Origin: Corella eumyota
Taxonomy: Eukaryota; Chordata; Ascidiacea; Phlebobranchia; Corellidae
Reading direction: 5' to 3'
Length of the DNA: 64,000 nucleotides
NCBI GenBank assembly: GCA_963082875.1
Contig: OY720097.1
Span: forward strand, 16,066,501-16,130,500
The notes below the pieces were generated by a model. It was not told where the DNA came from. It was given only the letters and a program-made list of their open reading frames with translations, and searched no databases. Positions 1 to 12,726 of this stretch are shown piece after piece; position 1 is the first letter of the stretch, and each line of letters starts with the position of its first letter. The position numbers were made by a program, and so were the translations under genes.

Positions 1-119
1 TTAAACATAACAACGGCTCCAAAGTATATTCCAGAATCATCGGTGGTCATTGTAGCTTCTGATTTAACTTGGATACATAAATATCCAAGTATGACTGCAA
101 GTCCTATATTGCTATACAT
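1..119 (-). CDS. N-terminal fragment of a probable secreted or membrane protein (partial)
   Basis: A reading frame opens with ATG at 119 on the minus strand and stays open to the window edge, giving about 39 residues. The first 22 residues look like a signal peptide: a short polar start, a hydrophobic core (GLAVILGYLCI), then a polar stretch KSEA before a likely cleavage point. What follows (TMTTDDSGIYFGAVVMF) is not enough to name a family. The rest of the gene lies to the left of the window. It would be transcribed in the same direction as the acyltransferase gene ending at 1020. It could also be a chance ORF, since only one exon is visible. Confidence 0.45.
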   Translation of the reverse strand, partial: MYSNIGLAVILGYLCIQVKSEATMTTDDSGIYFGAVVMF

Positions 120-1019
120 TATTGTTCACAAAACTATATAAACTTTCAATTCTAAAACTTAAAAAAAAAATTAATAATCAGATAATGACTGCTTTTATTT
201 ACGGACTAGTATGCGAGCTACTTAATTTATTTAATAATGTAAGATTAGTTGTTAGTAGATAGTACATTTGAAAAAAAATTAAAAAAGGTTTTGTCTACGT
301 AACACAAAAGTCTGAATGTCAGTCTCTTTCAACATATAATTCTACCTAAACTTAAATTCTCCCATCTTAGCAAACAATATACCATATACAAATTATGATT
401 TCATGAAGTTTACCACTAAGTAGTACCTAAGCCGTCCGCGGATGATGTAGCGCATACACAAAAAGCAAATGTTTACGTCAGACTTGAACCATGACGCACT
501 TAAGCAAACAAGATAAAAAGAAATGCTCGCTACCCCCCACTGCCGGTAGCCACTACTTTTATTTTTTTGTAACTCACAAAAAAAGTTTGTTTTTTTATCC
601 TTTAAAACTTACAATTTACAAATAGTTCTTTTATTAGTTAAAGCTTATTTATTACAAAAAGTTTACCAACATACAGTATGATCAGTAAATTAGTTGACTA
701 TACGTTTTTTAAAACACACAAGTGCTACTATTAACTGCATCTTAAATACAGAGGGTTGTTTAATGGCAACTACAATATAAAAGCAAATTACAAATAAATT
801 ACAATACAGATGTTAATATTGCATTGCGAAAGGTTATGGCAATTCAACTTACAGATACTAGCTTCACACTTAAAAATATTAAAAACTAAATAAAAAACAC
901 AATAATTCTATAAAGACTGCTAAAATCTAGCATAAAAAAATTAAAAGCTCGAATATAATTATGCTATTCTTTTAACATACAAAATTAAATAAAAAGTTAC
1001 AAAATTCTGAAAACCGCAA
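120..1019. other. Intergenic gap, no gene seen
   Basis: This AT-rich stretch lies between the 3' end of the acyltransferase gene and the partial gene at the left edge. It should hold the 3' UTR of the former and the promoter of the latter. A GC-richer patch at about 428-560 contains CRE-like half sites (TACGTCA near 475 and ATGACGC near 491), which fits a promoter for the leftward gene. No RNA gene or repeat was recognised. Confidence 0.4.
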
Positions 1020-3788
1020 TTAGTTTTCCTTATCTAAATATTTTTTGTAAGGGCTATTTCCAGAAGAGGCATCACCTGCACCATATTGTGTAGGTACAAC
1101 ACTATGTTTACCCCACAACTTTTCAGGCTTTTTAAACTGCTCATACAGTAACATTTCCAATTTCTCGACCCCACCAATAGCATAACCCTGACATAAATAA
1201 AACGCAACTATCATTAGAAAATACCAGCGTGCAAATGCGCTCACATACATAAGATAAAAAGTTAATATCATAATCAACCACCAAGCAACAAATGCAATAT
1301 AAGTAAGGCCAGGTCTTGGGTCAAGTTTGGGCTTTTTACTTGACTTAAACTTGCGCTCAGAGTGATTTTCATTGCTATAAAAGTCTTTTAAAAGTTTTTC
1401 TTTTTTAAACCAAAGTTTTTGGCACCATTTGGACAATTCCTCTTCATCTTCTGGCAGCTATCAAAAAAATCATAAGAAAAATTACCATAATATTGCAATA
1501 AATAAATATGTTAAAATTTTTACTACAAATCTATAAACTTATGTATTTAATAATTGTTGGCAAACCACTCATAAAAAAATGTAAATTTTATTACTAAAAA
1601 AACTTACTTCTGAAATTGAGTATCGTTTAATATGGAAGTGAACTTCTCTGGGTACTTCCCCCTTTATAATATTCAACTCACTTTGAGGTAAATTGTATGG
1701 GTAACCCACAGTTACATCATGGACTGCCTGTATTCCACTTACTAAAAGAAACATATACATATTAAATAAAACATACAAAATACCAATGTTGCACCTAATA
1801 TAAACATAGGTATTAGTTTAAATAATAATTGAATAACTGAATGTCTAAAAAAATTTAGTAAAACATTACGTTAAATTAGTATAGGCTATAGCTTATTTAA
1901 AAAGATAAAAATCACATATGTTCTACAAGGGTAGTATGATATTGCGTAGTTAAGTTACAGATTAATATTACTAAAACCCTTATCTTGTTAGGAAAACATT
2001 AACCTGGTTGGATACATGGCAGGTCCAAAGGGTAACCAGGGGACACATAAAGATTATTAACCTTTACCATGTTAGGCATACAGATAAAAATTCATGTACT
2101 GATATTAAACATTATTTGAAAATCAATTTAATATTAAGCAATACTTTTTCCTGTACTAAACTTTTGCAAAATTTTGAGTAATTTGGTAAAAATATATTAC
2201 TTAAATTATAACAATATTTGCCTTTTATTAAAATTTACAGTACACCTATAAATATAATATAAGTCCTGCAAAATATAAACTATTACTCATAAAATCATTT
2301 TTTTAAATGTTTATACTTTACCATTTCTTAGTGTGTTTACAAAGTGTGTGAAACCCTTTGTTCTTGGATGTAAAAGATATTCAAGTTCAGGCAAGTTGTT
2401 CTTTCTGGCATAAGCTTGACTCTTTTTCTTATTGCTTGTACTTAAATCAGTTCCTGAACAATATAAATAATGGTATTTTTAATTAAATTGTTGGCAATCC
2501 TGCTTTTAAATCAATAGTAATTTTAATCAATAGAAATTGTTTTACTTAAAAGGTATATAAAAGGAAATAAAAAAAAATCTTTAAATATGGCCTATATTTT
2601 AATATATTATAATTCCTTATTGTTAAACTAAAAATATTAAAAAAAAAATTAATTAAGTATAATCATTCACCTTCAGGAAAAAATAAAACATTTGGTCTAA
2701 TATCCATCTCCACAAAATATTTTAAAATTCTGCGAATATGATTTTGATCAGATTCCCAGTTTCTGTCAAGAAATATGTACCCTGTGTTTTGCATTGCCCA
2801 ACCTAAAAGGTAGAAGTTATAATAATCAAGATATAAAGTAAAATTGTTAACTAAAATATTTAATTAAATTTTTGTTAAAAAAATAAAGTGAAATGCACTT
2901 TATAGATACACTTTGCTTTATAAATATTAATGAATTACCTATCCCAGGAAACCATTTTAAAATTGATTTAAGGGCAATTTTATGTCGATTTAAAATTCTT
3001 GAATGAAAGATAACATGGTAGAAAAACATCCAATCCAGTCTTGTTCTGTGGTTCATTACAATAACTGTCTTCTCATGTCGCTCAATTGCATCACCAGTAA
3101 CTACTACTTTAATCCGCAGTAAATTTTCTGAAAACAAAAAAATTAATCAACAAAATTATTTCTAAATTCTCTTTTGACAGTATATATTATACACAATATT
3201 TCTGTTTAGATTTCCTCTATGAGCTTGTTAAATTATGTTTAATTTTAAAATATAATCAATTCTACAACACAAAATATACAAAGATTTAATAGTATTTTAA
3301 ATATTAAAAATTAATATGACTGATTTTAAAATAGTTTTAGTAACATTATCTTATTTCCAAATAAAACTTAACTTTTGAAATGACAATGTTAAAAGTAACT
3401 TAAGAAACTTTTTTATTATTGCCAGGTTATTACTTACCACAAAAAGTCTGTTGTTGTCAACAAAATTGAAATTGAAACATGAAATAAAAAACAAATGGTT
3501 GTGTAGTAAGATAATAATAAGTAAAAATTAAACAAAAATGTTGATAATAATAATAAACCACACAAAAAGACATACACAAAAACTAAAACAACTTACCACA
3601 ATTAACGTTTGCCAAGTTGATCCCAATACTTCAATTAATCTTCTATAAAGCCAAGGCCATAAGAACATTAACGGCAATAATGGGCCATAAATATAAACTA
3701 CACCAAGAAGGCAAGTCGTACACAAATAAAATGTCATAAAAATCCCGAAAAATGGCCCACATGGCACATATTTTTCGGCGTCAGCCAT
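1020..3788 (-). CDS. LCLAT1: Lysocardiolipin acyltransferase 1 (AGPAT family, PlsC domain)
   Basis: This is a membrane-bound acyltransferase that remodels cardiolipin and lysophosphatidylinositol/glycerol in ER or mitochondria-associated membranes. Exons on the minus strand are 3597-3788 (start, hydrophobic N-terminus), a 10-nt microexon 3438-3447, and exons ending near 2937, 2670, 2325 and 1608, with the last at 1020-1457. The catalytic motif NHRTRLDWM (NHX4D) is in the second large exon. The FPEG-TDLS motif is split between exons at about 2675 and 2453. DVTVGYPYNLPQSE and FHIKRY match the conserved C-terminal half of LCLAT1. The last exon carries LPEDEEELSKWCQKLW and two hydrophobic segments. 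All exon phases agree. The alignment with remembered human LCLAT1 is collinear from LPLMF to the C-terminus, and the length is normal. It is divergently placed to the LRR gene at 5447. Confidence 0.92.
3438..3447 (-). other. LCLAT1: 10-nt microexon of LCLAT1
   Basis: The first coding exon ends in phase 0 (…TLIV, donor GTAAGT) and the next large exon must start in phase 1 (G|AA AAT = E N). The only segment between them that repairs the phase is ACTTTTTGTG. It is preceded by a CAG acceptor and followed by GTAAGT. It adds T-F-C and completes a seven-residue spacer (TFCENLL) that has the same length as ALLETMF in human LCLAT1. Confidence 0.75.
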
Positions 3789-5446
3789 GTTTAAATGTTG
3801 TAGAATGTCAAGTGTCTAGAAATCCTGCCTAAATAAAATGTGCATTTAATAGTAACTAAGATGTAAAATAAAACCTTAAGCTAAATTCGAAATTGCAATA
3901 CAGACTTATATCATGTCATCGCCTAAACGACCCTACGAACTTAAAAACTTTCTCTCTACTACTATAACACCACTATTCACTATTGTTTTTATGACAAGAT
4001 GATCCATCAAATCGGTAAATGCCGGTTACCGGTAAAAGTATATACATAAAAATACCTTTTAGTTTAAATCTGTTCCGATTTTTTTAAGTCACCAACTAAA
4101 ATTATTTTTATTTTAAAACACTTTTATTATGAATACGGCTAGTTTTTTCGATATACTTACTTTAATGTACATTTTATTTCAATTTTTTTTATCGCCTAAA
4201 TGTATTTAACTATCTTCGTAATAAGATTCATGCTTATAATTTTGACAAATTTAGCATATAAATAGCACAACTTTTTTGCGATTTATTAAAGTCAAGTTAA
4301 CTTAATCCCCGGTTTAACTCGACTTTAATAACTCCACCCTAAATTATTTCCAATAAATCAAATACTTTCAATCCATTCGCTATTGTATCATTATAAAATT
4401 ACTAATTAGGTAAATGTTATTAAAATAAACAAAAGCTACTTTAAAATGTTAAAAGTTGTTTTAAAAAAGTAAAAAAAAACTGTTTTAATTTTACGCGATT
4501 AAAATTGTAGAAAAAAAAATGTTTTGGCTTCCAAGCGTCAAGAACATATTTTGAATAACACACCAAAACAACGTTTCTTTGGAAATATTTTGTTCGTAAT
4601 TGGTACCTTGCTTAAACTACCACGTTTCTTCGTTATGTAGCTATAAGATACAACAAAACTTATAAGAAATTCGTGAATTATTTAACACCTTTACACATGA
4701 TTCAATATAAGTATATTATGAGAAGAAAATTTAGGTATATTATACAGTATAGATTTATTCAAGGGTCGTTAAATACCTTACGAAATAAAAAATGATTTAT
4801 TGACTCAATGCTTTATAGCTTTGTACGTCAGATATTTTAATTAAAAGGGAAAAAGAAATGACATTTTTCGCTAGCAAACAAATATAGTGCGTTTTAATGA
4901 GCTCCTCACTTACTAAATATTTGCTTAATCGAGTTGAGAAGATAATATTGTTAGATATCTACTGAAACGGAGTGAATAACAATAGAAAAAGTGATCGTCA
5001 TATTTTTTAAATTCTAAAGGTAACTTATTATGAAATTTAGAAAGCAAGTAAAAGAATTTATAAATATTTAAAATCTGTTAAAATTGTTACTCTAGCTAAA
5101 TACAGTAAAAAGGTCTAAGAATACATGATTTAAGTTGTTAAATTAGTATAAGACATTGCTTACAAGATTGATGGTGAAATTAGTAAGCAGTTTTAAATGT
5201 TAATTAAAAGTGAAAAATCAAACAGAGGTTAAATCTTAAGTTAATTTAATTTGGCTTATTTAAAGAACATAAAATTATATATATTCACAAAAAATATTAA
5301 AAAAATGTTTGTACTTTAAAATAATAAGACGGAGGTATTATGACGTCATATTTTTACTAAAAACTAAACAATTTTATAACAGATTGATATTGGAAATTAT
5401 TTTTTCTAAAAACCGTCATAATTCACCTAATCAAACCTAAAAAAAT
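3789..5446. other. Intergenic region between divergent genes
   Basis: This AT-rich gap lies between the LCLAT1 start (minus) and the LRR gene start (plus). It must contain both promoters. No ORF with coding character, RNA gene or repeat was recognised. A TGACGTCA palindrome lies at 5341-5348, just before the LRR gene. Confidence 0.4.
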
Positions 5447-5510
5447 ATGGGAAGTGACGTCATCAACAACGAAGAAACCTCCGCATCCAACGAAACTCTC
5501 GATGACGTCA
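5341..5510. promoter_or_regulatory. Three palindromic CRE sites (TGACGTCA)
   Basis: The full 8-bp CRE/ATF palindrome TGACGTCA occurs at 5341-5348, 5455-5462 and 5503-5510. The first is about 100 bp before the start codon and the other two are inside the first coding exon of the LRR gene. Three exact copies in 170 bp of AT-rich DNA are far above chance expectation. Binding by CREB/ATF/AP-1 factors is inferred, not shown. Confidence 0.45.
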
Positions 5511-8500
5511 AATCAAATTTGGAAGATACGCCAGATGGCACTGAAGAGGTAAAGAAATTGATCTTGTTTTATTTATTTTAATTGCAATTTTTATTCTGTA
5601 CATTCTGTGTGTAATTATAATATTTTTATTTTTTAGGGTACAGAAGTTGGAACCACATGTGAAATAAAAGAAATCTTTATATCCGATGAAGACGCATATG
5701 ATACAGATCTTGAATTGGAAGGTTAATTTTGTTATGACTAGTTAAATATAAGATGGCACTGTGATATTTCTTCATATACAGATTAACCTAATACATTTAG
5801 TGCAACCCTGTGTCGAAAAAACTTTATTTTTGTTTTAACTTTTCACATAACTTTCTTTTTTATTTCGACTTTAATAGAAACCAAGTCGTCCACTTACCAA
5901 AGTATGACACCGAAAGATATTTACCTTAAATCTTGCGAACAACTAGGTGTTGTACCAGCGTCGTATTTTATAACTCACGTCTACGAGGATGAAATGAACA
6001 TGAGTCATCATGGACTTGGACCTAATGGGACAAAAGCCTTGGCCGCACCTTTAGTGGTAAGTTAACTTTTTAAAATAATTAATTAAAATGTATATTTCTG
6101 GACATTCCATATTCTAAAGTTTTAGAAAAGGCTATTGGGAAAAAAAGTTCTTTAAAAGAGCCCTTCAATAGTAAAAAATTAAATTAGATTTTTATTAGAT
6201 CAACACATCGATTTTAAATTTAAATATCGAAGACAATTGGATAACAGCCGAAGGAATGCGAGATATCTCCGACATGCTTATGGAAAACTGTTACATTTCA
6301 AACTTGGTGAGTTCTTTATAAAGATTAATAATTCAAAACTAAAATTTTTACAACTTTATTTTTTAGAATGTAGCTCATAATAAGCTAGGTAGTGAAGGAG
6401 CTAGGTTTGTTTGCGAGATGCTTCAAGATAATGCAATACTTCGAGTTTTAAACGTATCCAGAAACGAGTTCCAAGATTCTGATGCACAATACTTTGCAGA
6501 CGCTTTACGAACTAATTTCCGTTTAAAAGTATGTGATAATCAATAGATTCTGGTTTATTTTTTTTTTTATAATCAAATCCCATAATCAGGAATTAGACCT
6601 GAGTGGAAATGAGTTTTGCGAAGTGGGAGGGGAATGGCTTGGTCAGGCAATAGCGATGAACGAAGCAGTAGAAAAATTAAATATAAGTTGGAATCATCTA
6701 AGGCTTAAGGTTAGACAAAAAATTTAAAAATTTATATAAGACCTAAAGTTCCTATGCTTTGCAGGGAGCATTGGCAGTGTGTGCAGGTATGAAAGTTAAC
6801 ATAACAATCAAGCATCTTGATGTTTCTTGGAATGGCTTTGCTGACGAAGGAGCAATGGCAATGGGCGAAGCTCTCAAATCAAATAATTCTTTAACCTGGC
6901 TTGACCTAAGCTTTAACAGAATAACTGAACGAGGTAATCGTTTCAGGATTTTATTTTTTGTTTATCACAACACCTGAATACATTACTAAAACCAAATACC
7001 AAACAGTCTAAGCTAGTCGGTGAGCTCGTTACATTTTCTTAAAACTTACTTTGAGCGATTTTTTCATTTTTTATCATAAATCCATCGCAGGGGCAACAAT
7101 GTTAGCAAAGGGTTTGGAGGTAAACGACACTCTCCGAACTTTGAAAGTAGGGGACAATCCAATGGGTGAAGAAGGAGCACTGGCTTTGATTAGATCCATT
7201 GTAAAAAATGAAAAATCAGCAATAGAGGATTTAGACATTCAGGTTCCAACAATTATTTCAATAGCGTACTAAAACATATGTTTATAACTGAATTAAATTA
7301 TTAGTGGACTTCGACTAGTTGCTTCTAAATATGACTTGTTGTTTGTGTTTCATTGAGTAGCTTTTTGCCATAATTTTTAAGGGTGTTCGGGTCGGGGAAG
7401 AATTTATGAAGTTAGCAGACAAACTAAAACATAGACTTTCATCAGCGGGTAGCAAGACAAACTTTACTTTTACTACAAACCGAACCGAACTTTTGTCCCA
7501 CGATAAATATGGCAAAGGTTTAAAAGAAAACGAGGATCCCATGATAGTTATGCAGGTACTGTTTTTCGAAAAAAGAAAATTAAACTTAAATCTCCACCCA
7601 GTAGTTTATTAAAGCTTACTGAACATCTGATTTAATATATTAACTTTTATTTTGTGAAGAACTTTTTGGAGAAAAAACGTTTGCGGTTGGTCGATCTTTT
7701 TAAAAATTTCGACAAAGATTTAAGTTGGAAAATCTCACCGGCCGAATTTCAAAAAGGTATTGAAAATGCTGGTATACCGTTTACAAAACTTCAACTACGC
7801 ACCTTGATGGGCAGTTTAGATATTGATGCTGATGGTCAAGTAAATTATAGGTAAGTGGCTACTTGGTACTTGGATTAAAAAAGGCTTAACTTGACTGTAT
7901 GTATATGTAGTTAGTTGACAAACGTCGGTACCTTTATTTAGTAAGAAAGTAACAAGTTATAAATAAATAAAAAAAGTGGTCAGGTAAAGAGTTGATTGAC
8001 AGTTTCATTATTGTTTTAGAAATCTAGAACAGAAATTAAAAAACGAAGAGTAGCAATCAAGTTAGAAGTTAGCTTAAGGCGAAGCATTTTTTATCGATTA
8101 AGACACATCAATAAATAATATTTCCATTACGTGCTTTACCAAACTAATTTAAAAACCTATAAAAAAACGATCAAATAGATTGTGTAGTTGTATGCTAATG
8201 ATATAGCACCATGGTTTTACAAACTTAAAATTTATAATTAACAAACGTGTAGAAAGCAGTCTTTCAAAACCAGAACAAACCGGTTTTGTTGTTATTTTGT
8301 TGCTGCGTATTTAAAACAAGCATTATTCACAAAACAGGAAATGAGTTTTATTGTTCATATTAGCAATATTTAAACCAGTTCTACCATTTTAACTCGTGTC
8401 TTGTTTTAAGGGAATTGCTAAGCGGGAGAAAAGATGCCCTTCTACGTCGCAGAGAGATGCGCAGAAACGAAGAAAGGAAGAAGGAAAAGAAACAACAAGA

Positions 8501-8945
8501 AAATGAGAATTTTTTATCGGTTTGGAACCATGCTTTAAAAAAGGCCACCACGCCAAAAGGCAGCAAAGAAGCATCACCAAGCCGTACCCCAATACGAAAT
8601 AGAAGCGTATTTGCGGGCTCTGAAAATCGCAACATGATCTTTGAGGCGGTATCAAGATTAAAAGCGGAAAATACTAGGGAAAACAGTTTCGTGACATCAC
8701 ATGGCAGCGTGGAAAGTACACCCAGAGAAAATACCAGCTTAGAACCACATACACGCTCCCTTCCTTCGGTTAAAGCAACCTTAAAACCTAGAGACAGTGA
8801 TTTGGCAAGCATTTCTTTGGTAGTGCCAGACACAAGCTTTAAAAAGCAGGCCACAAAAACAAGGTTAACGACTAAAACAAAGAACCTTAATCCCCGCAAA
8901 ACTAGACACACAGCGGGAACTCCTAATTCGCGCAAGCGACCATAA
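5447..8945 (+). CDS. LRRC74: Leucine-rich repeat protein with C-terminal EF-hands, LRRC74-like
   Basis: Eleven exons can be joined in phase: 5447-5548, 5637-5721, 5878-6056, 6199-6306, 6367-6528, 6590-6709, 6765-6933, 7091-7242, 7382-7555, 7660-7850 and 8411-8945. The N-terminus is acidic. From about residue 100 there is a run of ribonuclease-inhibitor-type LRRs (LNIEDNWITAEG, LNVSRNEFQDSD, LDLSGNEFCEVG, LDVSWNGFADEG, LDLSFNRITERG). Then come two EF-hands with loops DKDLSWKISPAE and DIDADGQVNYRE. The final Glu of the second loop comes from the last exon, which supports that splice. The C-terminal 175 residues are basic and low-complexity (RRREMRRNEERKKEKK). The family is poorly characterised. 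Ca2+ binding is expected from the loops. The ortholog label (LRRC74A or B) is tentative. Confidence 0.82.
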
Positions 8946-9188
8946 AAGCTGAAACAAACACTAAATCACACATCATTTTGCAAGCACATGAATTTATTTA
9001 AAGTTTTGTTTAGCTAAAATCATAACAGCTAGTTATACTTGTACAAATCAACACAAACTATTTAAGTTAAGTGTAATAATATATTTGGATTGTTTTGTCA
9101 TATAAAAAGCTGAAAGGCGAAAGCTTTACCTAATTTAAATGAGCCATAAGAGGAAATTAGACTAGTCAAATAAACTATTTTAAATTTG

Positions 9189-12100
9189 TTATGCCTGTAA
9201 CAACAATGTTACACCAGATTTCATCTTCAACATTGTTAAATCAACAGATTTGCCTTTTTCCAGCGATTCTGTAGCAAGCGAGGATACTAGAACCTAAAAA
9301 CAAATAATTGTTGTTATTTTACTGCACTTATACAACCATATCATTTATTGCACCATTTATTTTAAATATAATCAACATACAAAAGACAACTTTTATTTAT
9401 TAATTTTGAAATAAATACAAAGGCATAGACTATTTTGCCAGGATTACCTTGGCACTTTTAATTAGATCATTGTCAGCAATAAGTCCGTTTTCAACCGCCA
9501 CATTAACATAGGCATCGTTTGGGCTCATATTACTGACAATCAACACTGCTGGCTTAGTATCCCATTGTCTAACAATAGCAAGAATATCATCATTACCTAA
9601 AGATTAAGAGTAAAAATTGAAACTAAATACAATGGTATTGTAACTTATATTGCAGGTATAGCACAGTATGTTATTTCATATTTTCTACATAAATAAATAA
9701 TTTTCATACCTGTGTCGAGGAAGTTAAATTTTGTGTCTGCATTTCTGGTGTCAAATTGCAAGGATGGTAATGCTTGTATTCCATTTACTCTCAGTACACT
9801 TACTGCTTTCATAACATTAATCGAGTTTTGATCCATACCATATGGCATTTCACTCTGACAAGGAAATAAAGATTAATAGATATAGTTAAGTTACAAAAAA
9901 TGTAATAACAAACTGCAGTCTGTAAATACAGTGTAAGCTTATTTTTAGGTTTAAGTATAGGTATATAATAAATACCTTTGTCCAGTTAAACACAGGATTT
10001 GTAAGACCGGCCTCATCTCCAGATCTAATAACAGAGACACCTGGCAAACACATAACCAAAAGATTCAAGCCAGTTGCAAATCCAACATCCAATCTTTCTG
10101 CTGCCAATGGACTGCCGTTTGGGCTAGCCTGAAAAAAAAACAATGTTTTATTTTTAGAGTGAAAAAATCTTAACAGTTGCTTGTGTTATTTAAACTCGGC
10201 AGGGGGTTAAACAAAAATGCCAGTTGGACTAATTAACACTTTTATGCTTGCTAAGCAGTTTTAGGAAAAACACAATTTGACTACACTTACAGTATAACCA
10301 CCAGTTCTATTTGAAGCTGCTCTCCATTTTTCAATTGCAGCCTTTATAGTTTTTCCAGCTCCGGTTGTATTAACAGAGGTTAAAGCTTGCCCATTTACAA
10401 CTACTGTGTTATTCTGGTTGACAAGGTTTGTTGCAGTTTCTTCGGGAGTACTTGATCTAACTACAACTGGCCTAAAATAACATACAATATTAGTTTTGTT
10501 TATTACCCAACCTTTTCTTAAAAATGTTTTATGATTTAAAAAAAAAATTATTTTGCATGTCTCTTACTGAGTTCCATTTTGGCTAACAACCGCAACAGAA
10601 GTGGCGGCGACATCACTACTTTGGATTTTTCCAAAATCTCCAAGTTGGACACCATCAATACCTCGCTTAAACCATTCCGAGACTACATTCTGCAAAAAAA
10701 ATCAAAAATAACCATCAGTTTTAGCATGTTAAAATAAAAAACTGTCATTGTTTGTCAAAATAAAAAACTGGTCATCAAATTAAATATGGCTTTGAAATAG
10801 ACAACTTGAAAATATATGTGTGACTTACATTGCTGTATGTTAAAGCTTTGGGACTGTTGTAGTTGATGTAGGCCTTTGAACTGTCATCTGCTGGTGCCTT
10901 GTAGAATGATGCCCTATCGCCATTGTACACCCATTGAAATCCTTCCTCCTGGCATATTTTAATTTAAACATTTAAAAAATAAACATATAAGAAAAAATTT
11001 ATATATTTATATAAAATTTCAAAAAAATGTTCATATTTATTTTTACTTACAGCAGTTGTGGCGTTGGCGTTTTCTTTCCATAATAAAAAGTCACAGTTGG
11101 TTCCGCTAGGTGTTGCCCCAACACATGTGACCAAGTTGTCCACGAAATAGGTTGACGAGATCGATACAGTGTCAACATTCAAATTTATAATTACCTTCAT
11201 GTAATTCATTTCTGTGAACAATAAACATGTTAAAGTCATATTCTATTAAAATATACACTAATAGCAAAATATTTAAAAACTGTAAAATTTCTTAAAAAAC
11301 TTTTAAATTTTGAACTAAAACTTTATACCCTTTGAATGAGCTTCGTCCAAGAACTTGTTCAACCCATCAACATCGTTATTTTTAATGGCAGCAGCATCTG
11401 TGTTATCAGAAGCACCCCTCACCACAATTGTTTCAACATTCAAGTTTTTAACATAATCAAGAAAATGTGCCATGCCTGTCACAAAATTAAAACCGATCAA
11501 AAAACTTGTACAATTCTTATACTTTTTTTAAAGTTTAATCATTTTAATTTTATTAATTAACATTTATTTTTAAAAAAGAAGTTGTCTTACTGATAAAGTT
11601 TCCACCAAAATTGTTGACATCGGCCTCATACATAATCGAATCCTGATAAAACTCCAGTTCAGGTTTGGGCTTACATCTCGGTGCCTTAACAACAATGACA
11701 ATAGCTCCAACCAACATGGCAATCCAAACCAACCAAAATACTACAAATAAGGCCCAGCGAGCTCGAACCCATTTTGGCTGATCAGCAACAGCTAAATGTA
11801 ATAATTTGGCGTTGTTTAACATTGAATATATATAATAAAAAATTTTTTTATATCAGTTTTTCGCGCATTGATAAATAATAAAATATATATATCACAATAA
11901 TACAACGGGAAATGACAAAATCAAAATGATTTAAAACATGCCACAAATATTAATGTTAACATAAAAGTTTTAAGTATGTTATGGCATGGTCACCAAACCC
12001 AGGAACCAAAATATGTAACAATAAATCTTAACTTTATACAGTACTAATTCAGGTATTAAACAACGTAACTTACCAAGAAGTTCTTCCTTTGTTAAACCAG

Positions 12101-12230
12101 TAAATCTTTTTTCTTTTTCTTCCTTTTCTTTATAGCCATCTTCAGTTTTAACTTCTGGGTTTAACTTGCTTTGCTCGTCGGACATGTCTCCCATTTCAAT
12201 ATCACTAATCGCCTTTTCTGGACTGCCCAT
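9189..12230 (-). CDS. SLC3A2: 4F2 cell-surface antigen heavy chain (CD98hc), amino-acid transporter subunit
   Basis: This is a type II membrane glycoprotein that pairs with SLC7 light chains to bring heteromeric amino-acid transporters to the plasma membrane. Eleven exons run from 12074-12230 (cytosolic acidic tail, TGLTKEELLG) through 11591-11791 to the last at 9189-9293. The second exon encodes RARWALFVVFWLVWIAMLVG, the single membrane span. It is followed by VVKAPRCKPKP, whose Cys matches the residue that forms the disulfide with the light chain. The later exons form the amylase-like ectodomain (FLDYVKNLNVETIVVRG, EEGFQWVYNGDRA). This domain is catalytically dead in known heavy chains. The predicted length of about 545 residues is normal. 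It is head to head with ARL2, about 500 bp apart. Confidence 0.9.
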
Positions 12231-12726
12231 TTTTAAGATTTATTTGTCGTTAGAATTACAAAAATATTCAAGTAATTAACACTTTCCTAAAAAGCAAACT
12301 TCGTAAAATGATTTTGTTAAAACGTGCCTCGCCCAAAACTAAAAGCTCCCAGTAATAATGACGAAACGTTTCGTCGACCTTCCACGGAAACGCTATGACG
12401 AATTATAGAAGAAGGCGATCTGCCTGAAACCGGTTTAAACTGGTTCTAAGCGAGTCTCTCAAATATTTTCACTTTCACAAATTTACGCTCGAATCTAAAC
12501 GCAAAAATTTAACATAGAATTTTAAATGGGCATTTTGCAAATGATCACGTTAATAAATCTTTACTCAAATAATACTGTATTAATTTTACCTAAAAATACT
12601 AAAAACCTATGCCAGAGTAGAAAAACAACAAACTGCCATTTAAATCAATGTTTAAAATTTGAATTAGGATTTTTTTTAAAGTTGTTAAGAGAACTCTGGG
12701 TTTGACTGTATTGCTTTTTAATAAAA
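12231..12726. promoter_or_regulatory. Divergent promoter region between SLC3A2 and ARL2
   Basis: This gap lies between the two start codons and should drive both genes. It contains an exact 16-bp palindrome, GACGAAACGTTTCGTC, at 12360-12375. It also contains a pair of CP2/Grainyhead-like boxes (AACCGG and AACTGG) within 12427-12445, arranged around TTTAAA. The factor assignments are inferred from motif shape only. Nothing else was recognised. Confidence 0.35.

Noticed and set aside
8381-8935. A 184-codon minus-strand ORF opposite the last LRRC74-like exon.
   Set aside because: The plus-strand frame joins in phase with the EF-hand exon; the minus frame is its mirror and has no recognisable features.
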